Of a DNA stretch of 41,992 bases, positions 1 to 8,555 are shown piece after piece. Numbering within the stretch: position 1 is the stretch's first letter; every line of letters begins with the position of its first letter. Origin of the DNA: Candidatus Pacearchaeota archaeon (GTDB lineage Archaea > Nanobdellota > Nanobdellia > Pacearchaeales > GW2011-AR1). The position numbers and the translations under genes are program-made. The stretch covers positions 1-41,992 of the forward strand of contig JAGVWT010000008.1 in the NCBI GenBank assembly GCA_018304175.1, given 5' to 3'. Below the pieces are notes generated by a model, which saw only the letters and a program-made list of their open reading frames with translations, was not told the DNA's origin and did not search any database.

Positions 1-363
1 GACGGAGTTCCTGATGTTGAAGATAATTGTCCATTAATTCCAAATGCTAATCAAACAGATACAGATAATGATGGAATTGGAGATGTTTGTGATGATACAC
101 CTAACGGAGATGATGATGACGATGATAGTGATGATAACAATAGAGGAAGTGGGTTCCATCAGATAGAGTTCTTGACTTTCAACGAACCTGTTCAACAGCC
201 AACAACATTTTTTGTGACTGAGACAGTTGAACAGCCACTTGTTTATTACGAAGTTCGGGAAGAAGGATTCAACATTTTGAAAGTTCTATTGTGGGTATTC
301 TTCATATTGATGCTTGTTTTGCTTTTCTTAATTTTGGTTTTGTTGGGAAGCAGAAGAAGATAA
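1..363 (+). CDS. C-terminal part of a thrombospondin type 3 repeat surface protein (5' truncated by window), C-terminal TM anchor
   Basis: Frame 1 is open from base 1: DGVPDVEDNCPLIPNANQTDTDNDGIGDVCDDTPNGDDDDDDSDDNN... continuing in frame into the listed ORF 172..363; TSP3-type DxDxDGxxDxxDNC repeats, Asp-rich linker, C-terminal hydrophobic helix then RRR. Confidence 0.85.
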   Translation, partial: DGVPDVEDNCPLIPNANQTDTDNDGIGDVCDDTPNGDDDDDDSDDNNRGSGFHQIEFLTFNEPVQQPTTFFVTETVEQPLVYYEVREEGFNILKVLLWVFFILMLVLLFLILVLLGSRRR

Positions 364-375
364 AATTTATTGAAG

Positions 376-807
376 ATGGGAGATAAAATTGAAGGACATA
401 AAATAGATGAGGTAACAACATTTAATCTTTTCAAGAAAGTTATGAATAAATTAGTAAAAGGTTATCCTTTATGGGTATACTTTGGTATTTTTGAAACATA
501 CTTTAAAGAAAATACTGAAAAATTGCTTAAGGTTTTAAATAATGACGGGCTTATTGAAAAGAAGTTTAATGAAAAAGAAAACAGAGAAGAATATAGGTTA
601 ACTGGAAGAGGAATAACCTTAATTTCTTCTACAACCCAATTAGAATATGCTGAAGAAACACATAAATTTAATAGATGGATAATTTATCTTACAATTTCTC
701 TAGTAACTATAGGTACAACCCAGTTAATTCTTGCATATTTACAAGAACCAATATTTTCATTAGAAAGTTTTTTAGAAGCTTGGAAAATCTTACACTTTTT
801 AACATAA
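376..807 (+). CDS. Predicted winged-helix-like small protein with C-terminal TM segments
   Basis: ORF 370..807 begins TTG; in-frame ATG at 376. wHTH-like 'LLKVLNNDGLIEKKF...EYRLTGRGI' followed by hydrophobic segment. Confidence 0.5.
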   Translation: MGDKIEGHKIDEVTTFNLFKKVMNKLVKGYPLWVYFGIFETYFKENTEKLLKVLNNDGLIEKKFNEKENREEYRLTGRGITLISSTTQLEYAEETHKFNRWIIYLTISLVTIGTTQLILAYLQEPIFSLESFLEAWKILHFLT

Positions 808-855
808 ACATCCTCATCAAAAACCTTTTTAAATTCAAATATACCTAGTCTATCC

Positions 856-1116
856 GTAGACTAGGTCAGCGGGTTAGTCCTCCGCTACTTGCAAATGGAC
901 TTCACGGCAGACTGCAAGGAAGGGCGTGAGAAGAGTGTTGGGAAGTCCTTTAATCCAACGTTGACGTTTTGTCCGTCTTGATCTTGCAAGTGCGAAGTGG
1001 GTCAGGCCTTGATCGGAGCAGCCCTAAACATTTGTTAAGGTGCTTGGCGGGTCGCAAAGCCGAGGAAGAATAAAGGGAAGCTTTTCAGTTTTCTTCAGGC
1101 AAACTTCCGAGTCTAC
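856..1116 (+). ncRNA. Signal recognition particle RNA (7S/SRP RNA)
   Basis: Helix-8 signature GGGTCAGG...GGAGCAGCCC (around 999-1024) inside a GC-rich island in an AT-rich intergenic region; ends pair GTAGACT(A)GG 856-865 with CC(G)AGTCTAC 1107-1116; TATA-like TTTTTAAAT at 826-834, about 26 nt upstream of 856. Exact ends are inferred. Confidence 0.85.
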
Positions 1117-1117
1117 T

Positions 1118-1141
1118 AAAAGAAACCCAATGGTTTCTTTT
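1118..1141 (+). terminator. Hairpin followed by T-rich arm downstream of SRP RNA
   Basis: Perfect inverted repeat AAAAGAAACC-CAAT-GGTTTCTTTT. Confidence 0.5.
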
Positions 1142-1366
1142 GAACTTCCTTGAATCACTGAACGGCGATTTCAAAGCGATTACGCATCGCGAAGCAGTGA
1201 AAAGCCTCCGATGAAATCGCATAGAATTTTAACCCCTTAATTTTTTATCCTCAAAGGAAATCACAAATCATCTTAATTTTAATAACAAATTTTACTAGCA
1301 TTAACTTCAAAACTTTTGCTTTAGTAATCTAAATTAAATTCGAACGACAAAGGAGTGAGGTAATTT

Positions 1367-1735
1367 TTATTTCCCTTCTTTTATTGTCTTCTTAAATGAC
1401 TCTCGTGTCTGATGTTCATCGCTTAAGTGAAACTTGTGCTCAATCTCTTGTTCTATTTTGTTGAATGCTTTATGCAAAGTTCTCTTGAAATCCCAGTCAA
1501 AAGCTTCTGCCTTAAAAGCAACTCTCGTCGGTGCTAAAATGTGGATGTAAACACAGAATTTTTTTCTCGCACCTTCTTTGTTATATTCTTTTAAGTGAAT
1601 TGTAAATGAAGAAATATTTTTCAGCTTTTTCTGTATTCTTTCAGAGTATTCTTCGAATATCTTGTCAAAATCTTTCTTGTCATTTTCATCAATCAAATCA
1701 AAACCTATTGTCTGAAGATTCATAAAATTAGTCAA
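1367..1735 (-). CDS. HPF/RaiA-like ribosome-associated protein
   Basis: 'SSFTIHLKEYNKEGARKKFCVYIHILAPTRVAFKAEAFDWDFKRTLHKAFNKIEQEIEHK' resembles the HPF-like fold pattern; family call from memory. Confidence 0.5.
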   Translation of the reverse strand: MTNFMNLQTIGFDLIDENDKKDFDKIFEEYSERIQKKLKNISSFTIHLKEYNKEGARKKFCVYIHILAPTRVAFKAEAFDWDFKRTLHKAFNKIEQEIEHKFHLSDEHQTRESFKKTIKEGK

Positions 1736-1803
1736 TTTATTTGGTTTATATATTTATATTAATAATAAAATAAATATAAAAACTGTTTTTCTTTTTGTTA
1801 TTT

Positions 1804-2898
1804 ATGAAAATAGGTGATAAATTTGGGCAATTTTACATGGTTGCAACTATGGTAATCATAGTGTTAATTGCGAGCTTCGCGATTGTTATAAATTATTCAT
1901 CGCAGAGAATTCCACCCAGTTTTTATTATCTTGGAGAAGAGATAGAAATAGAAAGCGAGAAAGTTATTGAATATGGTTTAAACAATGAATTAGATTTGAA
2001 TGTTTTGCTTGAAAATTTCACAAGAACCTATTCACTAAACTCCGACGCAGACAATCTTTATTTTGTTTTTGGAGAAAGAGAAAGCATAACTCTAACAGGA
2101 TACCAAGAATTCAAATCAGAAAGCATTCTTGTCGACGTCGGTTCTGGAAATCAAGAAGTGGCTTTCAGTGAAGGAATTTACAAGACAGAAACTTTTGAAA
2201 ATCCAAATGAAGTCATAATTCTAACAGCAGAAAACATAGCATATAATATAACATTAAATGAAGGACAAAATTTTTACTACATAATTTCGAAAGACATAAA
2301 TGGGGAGAAGTATGTTACAACAAACACTTTGGGAATTTACAGTGATGCAGAACCTGAAGGTGGTGAAGAAGAACCGGAAGAAGAACTAGAATCAGGCCAT
2401 AGAATAATTTTCTTAAGTTCATCACAATACAAAGGAGATCTTGGAGGATTAGTAGGAGCAGATTTAAAATGTAATAATTTAGCAGAAGACTCAAACTTGG
2501 AAGGGACATACATGGCGTGGCTTTCCAGTAGTGTGGTTGACGCAAGAGACAGGATTCCTCAAGGAGAAGGAGACCTTCCTTATGTGAGAAATGATGCTCA
2601 AAAAACAGTGATAGCAGACAACTTAAATGATTTACTCGATAACACAATAGACAATCCAATAAGATACAATGAAAAAGGAGTTGACGAATTCAGTATAGAT
2701 GCTTGGACAGGGACAGATGGAGACGGAACACTTTACGAAGCATTTTTAATAGGAACATGTAATAGCTGGACCTCGTCGTCGTTTTTTAATACAGCTAGAC
2801 ATGGAGACTCTGGAAAAGTTAATGAAGGATGGACTAGCGATGGTATTGATGATTGCAATGTACACAATAGAATTTATTGCATACAAATCGGAGAATAA
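1804..2898 (+). CDS. Pilin-like/membrane-anchored protein with C-terminal DUF1554-like (C-type-lectin/endostatin-like fold) domain
   Basis: N-terminal TM (MVATMVIIVLIASFAIVINY), acidic linker GGEEEPEEELE, then IIFLSSSQYKGDLGGLVGADLKCNNLA...GTYMAWLSSS...AWTGT...GTCNSWTSSS...CNVHNRIYCIQ, DUF1554-like pattern. Confidence 0.7.
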   Translation: MKIGDKFGQFYMVATMVIIVLIASFAIVINYSSQRIPPSFYYLGEEIEIESEKVIEYGLNNELDLNVLLENFTRTYSLNSDADNLYFVFGERESITLTGYQEFKSESILVDVGSGNQEVAFSEGIYKTETFENPNEVIILTAENIAYNITLNEGQNFYYIISKDINGEKYVTTNTLGIYSDAEPEGGEEEPEEELESGHRIIFLSSSQYKGDLGGLVGADLKCNNLAEDSNLEGTYMAWLSSSVVDARDRIPQGEGDLPYVRNDAQKTVIADNLNDLLDNTIDNPIRYNEKGVDEFSIDAWTGTDGDGTLYEAFLIGTCNSWTSSSFFNTARHGDSGKVNEGWTSDGIDDCNVHNRIYCIQIGE

Positions 2899-2951
2899 TT
2901 AGTATAAATAAGTTAAATAAATTTTATAAACCTGAAAACATTTGATTTGTG

Positions 2952-3422
2952 ATGATAAAAAAGGGTGACAGCCGAGGACTTTCGCCGACTATGGCGACTG
3001 TTCTTCTTATAGGATTAGTTATATTGATAGCATTGATAGTTTTCCTTTGGCTTCGTGGATTAAGTCAGGAAGCTGTTATAAAATTCGACAAAAACGCAGA
3101 ACTTGTCTGTGATGAAGTTAATTTTGAAGCAAGTTACTCTTCAGGGACTTTAGGAGTTTCAAATACAGGAAATGTTCCAATCTACAATTTAAAAGTAAAA
3201 ATGTCTGAAGGAGGAAGCTTCAAAACAAGCGAGTTGAATCAAGTTTCTGAAGATTGGCCGGAGTTTGGATTGTCAAGAGGCTCAACTTTTTCAGATGAAT
3301 TAAATATAGGAAACTCAAACAAACTAACTCTTGTTCCAATACTTCTTGGAAATTCAAAAAGCGGAAAAGAAAAAACTCTTGATTGCGACGACTCAAAGTA
3401 TGGATATGAGATTTTATTATAA
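2952..3422 (+). CDS. Archaeal type IV pilin (class III-type signal, 'RGLSPTMATVLLIGLVILIALIVFLWL')
   Basis: Canonical archaeal pilin N-terminus; GTG 2949 or ATG 2952 start. Confidence 0.85.
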   Translation: MIKKGDSRGLSPTMATVLLIGLVILIALIVFLWLRGLSQEAVIKFDKNAELVCDEVNFEASYSSGTLGVSNTGNVPIYNLKVKMSEGGSFKTSELNQVSEDWPEFGLSRGSTFSDELNIGNSNKLTLVPILLGNSKSGKEKTLDCDDSKYGYEILL

Positions 3423-3423
3423 A

Positions 3424-3933
3424 ATGAACAAAAAAGGTATTTCAGAAGTTATTGTTTCTATAATAATGATTGCACTTGTTATGGGTTTGATAGCAATTGT
3501 ATGGGCTTTCTCGACGACTTTTGTTAAAGAAAGGCTTGAAGTTTCAGGCTCGTGTTTCGGAAATTATGGAGAAATTCAGATAAACAAGCAATACACGTGC
3601 TACGATTCCAGCAATGATGAAGTTCAAGTTTCTGTAAGCGTCTGGAATGCTGAAATCGACGGGGTTTTGGTTTCAGTGTCTGGAGTTTCAGGAAGCAAGA
3701 GTTTTGAAATAAAATCAGGAAGCAGTTACAGTTATGTTAAAAAACTTGGCGGAGTTTACGGAGAATCCCTGAATCCTCCTGAAAAAAATTCAGGAGTAAC
3801 TTACATCGTTGATGCAGGAGCGTTATCAATAACAGACGCAGACATAGTTAAAATCGCACCAATAATTGAAGGAAACCAATGCGATGTTTCTGACACTGCA
3901 GATAACATAGGAGATTGCTCGCTTCTTGCTTGA
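3424..3933 (+). CDS. Archaeal type IV pilin-like protein
   Basis: ATG at 3424 (listed ORF starts earlier at 3331): MNKKGISEVIVSIIMIALVMGLIAIVWAF. Confidence 0.8.
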   Translation: MNKKGISEVIVSIIMIALVMGLIAIVWAFSTTFVKERLEVSGSCFGNYGEIQINKQYTCYDSSNDEVQVSVSVWNAEIDGVLVSVSGVSGSKSFEIKSGSSYSYVKKLGGVYGESLNPPEKNSGVTYIVDAGALSITDADIVKIAPIIEGNQCDVSDTADNIGDCSLLA

Positions 3934-3989
3934 ATGAACATTAATTATTTAAATTTAATTTCTCCTTAATAAATATAAAAGAGGGGATT

Positions 3990-4517
3990 ATGAATAAATC
4001 ATTCAAAGATAAAAAAGCCCAGGTTTGGGTTGAAACAGTTGTTTACACTTTAATCGCTTTAGTGTTGATTGGTGCTGTGTTGGCATTTGTAAATCCAAAA
4101 ATACAGGAAATACAGGACAGGACAGCAATTGAACAAAGCTTGACTGTTTTAAACAACATCGACGGAATAGTTTCAACAGTAGTTCAAGGAGGAGGAAACA
4201 AGAGAATAGTAAGTGTCGGAATAAAAAAAGGAACTATTGAAATAAATGGTGTTGGAAATTATATTGTTTTTAGCATAGACAGCGAATATGAATACAGCCA
4301 GACAGGAGAAAAAGTAAATATAGGAAAAATAGTCTCTTTAACAGAAAGGTCAGGAAGTATAAACAGGATAACTCTTAACTTAAGCTATTCAAACTACGAC
4401 ATAAAGGTCAACTCAGAAGATGAATCAAAAATATTAACTCAGGCTCCAAATCCCTATTCAATTTCAATTGAAAATAAAGGAGGTGCAGGACCTGTTCTGG
4501 ACTTTGTCGTTAGTTAA
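3990..4517 (+). CDS. Class III signal peptide pilin-like protein
   Basis: KDKKAQVWVETVVYTLIALVLIGAVLAFV, KKAQ...E class III-like motif. Confidence 0.75.
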   Translation: MNKSFKDKKAQVWVETVVYTLIALVLIGAVLAFVNPKIQEIQDRTAIEQSLTVLNNIDGIVSTVVQGGGNKRIVSVGIKKGTIEINGVGNYIVFSIDSEYEYSQTGEKVNIGKIVSLTERSGSINRITLNLSYSNYDIKVNSEDESKILTQAPNPYSISIENKGGAGPVLDFVVS

Positions 4518-4546
4518 TTTTAAAAGAATTGGGTTTTTATAATAAT

Positions 4547-6109
4547 ATGATAGCTGTCGAAAAAAGAGGAGATGTAAGGAGTTATCCAATAACTGAGATA
4601 AACTTCTCGCCGAGAATTCCTCCGCTGAAAAAATTGCCGGACAAAACTAAAATTAATGTGAGGTATGCACTCATTTCTCCGTTTGCATTCGTGCATATTC
4701 ACTGGGATCCTAAAATCTCAGAAGTTATTTATGAAATTGAAGAACCATTACTTACAAGAGAAGAGGAAAGCCAAAAAAATGAGCTCAAAATAGCTATGGA
4801 AAACATGATAAATGTGAGGAACATAGTTGAGAAAGAAGAGGAAGCATTGCTTGAATACATAGATAGGATGATGAAAATTTTGATGATGGAATTAGGAATA
4901 GAAACTCCGTATGAAAGTTACAGGAAAATATATTATTATCTATGCAGAGATTTTATAGGATTCAATGAAGTTGATCCTTTGCTTAGAGATTATTTTGTCG
5001 AAGATATTGAATGCAACGGGGTTGAAACTCCAATATACATTGTTCACAGAGTTTACAGAAGCATAAAAACAAATGTCAAATTCAAGGAATTGGACAAGCT
5101 TTCAAGCTTCGTCGAGAAACTCGCACAAAGAACAGAAAAATATGTTTCTTATTCAAGCCCTATTCTCGACGGAAGCCTTCCAGACGGAAGTAGAGTAAAT
5201 GCAACTTACACAAAAGATATAACTTCTCGTGGCCCTACTTTCACAATAAGAAAATTCACAAAAACTCCGTGGACACCTCCACAACTTGTATCATTCAATA
5301 CACTAAGTCCGGAGATGGTTGCATACTTATGGCTTTTGATAGAATATAAGATGAACATTCTACTTATAGGTGGAACATCTTCTGGAAAAACATCTATGTT
5401 GAATGCTATTTCATTTTTCATACCTCCTGAAGCGAGAGTTGTAAGCATTGAAGATACAAGGGAATTAAATCTTCCAAGAGAAAACTGGTTGCCAAGCGTT
5501 GCGAGAACCTCAACGGGAATTGGAGGAGTAGGGGAAATTGATTTGTTCACATTGCTGAGAAATTCATTTAGGCAAAACCCAGATTATGTTATTGTTGGAG
5601 AGGTCAGAGGAAAAGAAGCTTCTGTTTTGTTCCAAGGTATGGCTTCAGGACACGCTTCTATAAGCACCATGCACGCCGATTCAGTAGACACTGTTATAAA
5701 AAGACTGGAAACTCCTCCAATAGAACTTTCTCCGTCGCTCCTCAATGTATTGGATTGCGTCTGCACGATGACTCATGCAATTGTGAAAAAACAAGAAACA
5801 AGAAAACTGAAAGAAATAGTTGAAATAGTAAATGTGAATGAAGACGGTGTCGCACTTACAAACACACCTTTTTTCTGGAATCCCTCTGATGACAGTTTTT
5901 ACTTCAAAAAAAACAGCAAAATATTTGAGAAAATTTCAAAAAGAAGTGGATTAAAACTTGAAGATATAGAACTTGAGTTTAGGAGAAGATCACAAATAAT
6001 ACATATTATACATCAGAAAAAAATTTTCGGATTCAGGGAATTTCATGATATAATCAACGAGTATTACAAAAAGCCCGAGGAAACCCTTAGAAAATTTGGA
6101 ATTCAATAA
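4547..6109 (+). CDS. Type II/IV secretion ATPase, FlaI/ArlI/TadA family
   Basis: Walker A GGTSSGKTS, GEVRGKEA Walker B, HADS histidine box; ATG at 4547 within listed ORF 4529..6109. Confidence 0.92.
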   Translation: MIAVEKRGDVRSYPITEINFSPRIPPLKKLPDKTKINVRYALISPFAFVHIHWDPKISEVIYEIEEPLLTREEESQKNELKIAMENMINVRNIVEKEEEALLEYIDRMMKILMMELGIETPYESYRKIYYYLCRDFIGFNEVDPLLRDYFVEDIECNGVETPIYIVHRVYRSIKTNVKFKELDKLSSFVEKLAQRTEKYVSYSSPILDGSLPDGSRVNATYTKDITSRGPTFTIRKFTKTPWTPPQLVSFNTLSPEMVAYLWLLIEYKMNILLIGGTSSGKTSMLNAISFFIPPEARVVSIEDTRELNLPRENWLPSVARTSTGIGGVGEIDLFTLLRNSFRQNPDYVIVGEVRGKEASVLFQGMASGHASISTMHADSVDTVIKRLETPPIELSPSLLNVLDCVCTMTHAIVKKQETRKLKEIVEIVNVNEDGVALTNTPFFWNPSDDSFYFKKNSKIFEKISKRSGLKLEDIELEFRRRSQIIHIIHQKKIFGFREFHDIINEYYKKPEETLRKFGIQ

Positions 6110-6158
6110 TAAACTATTTAATGAGTAAATTATTAAGAAAAGAATGGGAGGGGGATTA

Positions 6159-6320
6159 ATGAAAGAAGATATTTCATTTCTTAATCAGTTAGCCAAAGCT
6201 TTGGAAGAAGCAGAATCAAAGCTTGAAAGGGCTTATGAAAAAAAAGACTATAAGAGTTTTATTGAGGCCAAGAAAATAATTATCAAAATACAAAAAGAAA
6301 TCTTGGATAGGATAAAATGA
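6159..6320 (+). CDS. Small predicted helical/coiled-coil protein (53 aa) in pilus operon
   Basis: Not in ORF track (below cutoff): MKEDISFLNQLAKALEEAESKLERAYEKKDYKSFIEAKKIIIKIQKEILDRIK*; preceded by GGGAGGGGG; stop overlaps next start (ATGA 6317-6320). Confidence 0.75.
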   Translation: MKEDISFLNQLAKALEEAESKLERAYEKKDYKSFIEAKKIIIKIQKEILDRIK

Positions 6321-7642
6321 GTTCAAATAATTTAAGTGAGTTAAGAAATTCTATATTAAAAGAATCAAAAATAATCAAGGAGATTAATTCTTTTTTATAT
6401 GAAGTTAAAGGCCAAGGAAGTGAAGAAAAAAAAATGATTATTTCACACATTAATATTCTGAAAAATAATTTGAAAAAAGAAGGAATAAAAGTTCTGGAGA
6501 ATCTGGAAAGCTTGAGTGTAACACAGCCAATGCCGAAAAATGCAATGAAAATTGATAAAGAGGAAGATGAAGAAATGCAGGTTATTAAGCCAATGACGAC
6601 GGAAGAATCAAAGGAAGGAAGAAAAGAAATTAGGAAAAAAACAAAGAAGGGTTTTTTTGAATCTGGAAAAATTAAATTAGATGGAATAGAAAAACATACA
6701 TTAAAAAGATTAAGGGAACGAGAGGAAAGAAATATTCCTAAATGGCTTATCAAGCAGAAAGAAATGGCTGAAGAAGTAAGAACACAAAGCGATTATGTCA
6801 TAATTTCAAACAAGCTCTTCGGAAATTTAGCTAGCCCACTTGCAAAAAAAGATTTTTTCAAGTCAATTTCAGGTGATTTAGTGAAATCAAACATGAGGTT
6901 CACAACTAGAAGCTACGTTTCAGTAATCTTGTTTACGACATTTCTTTCTTTCCTGTTTGCCCTGGTTATTTCCGCTTTTTTCTTGTTTTTTTGGGTTGCA
7001 GTTTTACCTTACACATGGGTTTTACTTTTCATCCCGTTGATTGTGTTTTTCTTCATGTTTTTTTATCCATCAACAGAAAGGAGCACTGTTGAAAAAAAAA
7101 TAAATCAAGAACTTCCGTTCGCAACTATAAACATGGCAGCTATTTCAGGCTCTATGATAGACCCAAGCAAGGTTTTCAATATCATTTTTTTCACAAGAGA
7201 GTATCCTAATCTCGAAAAAGAATTTTTGAAAGTGATAAATGGAGTGAATGTTATGGGGTATGACTTAGTAACTGTTTTAAGAAGCAATGCTTTTAACAGT
7301 CCGAGCAAAAAACTCAGTGATTTGTTCAATGGGCTGGCAACAACAATAAGTTCCGGAGGAGATTTGCCTAAGTTCTTTGACGAAAGAGCAAAAAGCATGA
7401 TGTTTGAATACGAACTTGAAAAGGAAAAAGGCACGAAGGCTGCGGAAACTTTCATGGACCTTTACATTAGTGTCGTCATCGCAGCGCCAATGATGTTAAT
7501 GCTTCTTTTAATAATAATGCAGGTTAGTGGTTTGGGACTCACACTTAGTACGAATACAATAACTTTGTTGGTAGTTGTAGGCGTGACTTTTATCAACCTG
7601 ATTTTTTTGAGCTTCCTTCACATAAAACAACAAAATGAATAA
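6317..7642 (+). CDS. FlaJ/TadC-like platform protein, T2SSF domain (first)
   Basis: Charged N-terminal region, TM segments, INQELPFATINMAAISGS...SSGGDLPKFFDERAK T2SSF-like. Confidence 0.85.
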   Translation: MSSNNLSELRNSILKESKIIKEINSFLYEVKGQGSEEKKMIISHINILKNNLKKEGIKVLENLESLSVTQPMPKNAMKIDKEEDEEMQVIKPMTTEESKEGRKEIRKKTKKGFFESGKIKLDGIEKHTLKRLREREERNIPKWLIKQKEMAEEVRTQSDYVIISNKLFGNLASPLAKKDFFKSISGDLVKSNMRFTTRSYVSVILFTTFLSFLFALVISAFFLFFWVAVLPYTWVLLFIPLIVFFFMFFYPSTERSTVEKKINQELPFATINMAAISGSMIDPSKVFNIIFFTREYPNLEKEFLKVINGVNVMGYDLVTVLRSNAFNSPSKKLSDLFNGLATTISSGGDLPKFFDERAKSMMFEYELEKEKGTKAAETFMDLYISVVIAAPMMLMLLLIIMQVSGLGLTLSTNTITLLVVVGVTFINLIFLSFLHIKQQNE

Positions 7643-7662
7643 ATATAAAACAAAAAAATAAA

Positions 7663-8499
7663 ATGGAAATGAGATTGATGCACTGGATTGGAATAATTTT
7701 CGCATTTGGTATATTCGGAGTATCGTTTTTTTTCATAGGCACAGCAGTATTCTTTTTTTTGTTTGGTATGAGCCTCATTGTCGGAATTGCACCATTTGTA
7801 GTTTACTTGATTTATGAAGCAAGTGTTGAAAATGAAAAAGGGCAAATGTTTCTTGAATTCACAAGGAATTTAGTTGAAAGTGTCAAAACAGGCACACCGA
7901 TAAGTAAAAGTATAGTTAATGTTAAGGACAAATCATATGGAGTTTTGAGTGACCACATAAAAAAACTCGCTAACCAAATTAACATAGGAATTCCTTTAGA
8001 AAGGGCCTTGAAAATATTTGCAAGAGATGTAGATAACAAAGTTGTAACAAGGGCAATAATACTTATAGGACAAGCTGAAAAATCAGGAGGAAATATTGGG
8101 GAGATACTTGAAGCAGTAGCAAAAGCAGTAAGTACTTCTGACAAGCTGAAGAAAGAAAGAAAAGCGGTTATCTCGTCGCTGGTTGTTCAGGGTTATATCA
8201 TATTTTTTATTTTTATGGTTATAATATTAATTCTTCAATTTCAGATAATTCCAATGATTCTTGGTATAGGAGATATTGGGGGGATTGCGGGAGGTGCAAC
8301 AGGTGGGAGAGTTAGTGCAAGTCAATTGCAGGTTTCAAACGCTTTCCTTTACCTTGTTTTAGTTCAGGGATTTTTCAGCGGTATTGCAATAGGCAAACTT
8401 GCAGAAAAGGAATTCAAAGCAGGATTAAAACATTCATTTATTTTGATGATTGTAGCGTTCTTAGTTTCATCAATTTCAAACTTTTTCTTCGGTGGTTAA
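7663..8499 (+). CDS. T2SSF-domain platform protein (second)
   Basis: FLEFTRNLVESVKTGTPISKSI...GQAEKSGGNIGEILEAVAKAVSTSDKLKKERKAVISS, multiple TMs. Confidence 0.85.
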   Translation: MEMRLMHWIGIIFAFGIFGVSFFFIGTAVFFFLFGMSLIVGIAPFVVYLIYEASVENEKGQMFLEFTRNLVESVKTGTPISKSIVNVKDKSYGVLSDHIKKLANQINIGIPLERALKIFARDVDNKVVTRAIILIGQAEKSGGNIGEILEAVAKAVSTSDKLKKERKAVISSLVVQGYIIFFIFMVIILILQFQIIPMILGIGDIGGIAGGATGGRVSASQLQVSNAFLYLVLVQGFFSGIAIGKLAEKEFKAGLKHSFILMIVAFLVSSISNFFFGG

Positions 8500-8555
8500 G
8501 AAAAAAGAGTCTGTGAATAAATTAAATATAAAAACCTGTTTTGACTTTTCATTAT

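Noticed and set aside
120-150. GAT-rich tract (GATGATGATGACGATGATAGTGATGAT) as a microsatellite
   Set aside because: It encodes the Asp-rich linker of the TSP3-type protein in frame, so coding explains it.
3331-3423. N-terminal extension of ORF 3331..3933 overlapping the preceding pilin
   Set aside because: Overlap region lacks pilin character; ATG 3424 gives a canonical pilin N-terminus directly after the previous stop.
4520-4702. Many antisense ORFs of 60-150 aa (e.g. 4520-4702, 5206-5550, 6283-6753, 7105-7455, 33162-33506)
   Set aside because: They lie wholly opposite strong conserved genes and show low-complexity L/S/F-rich translations, typical of shadow frames in AT-rich, purine-biased coding strands.
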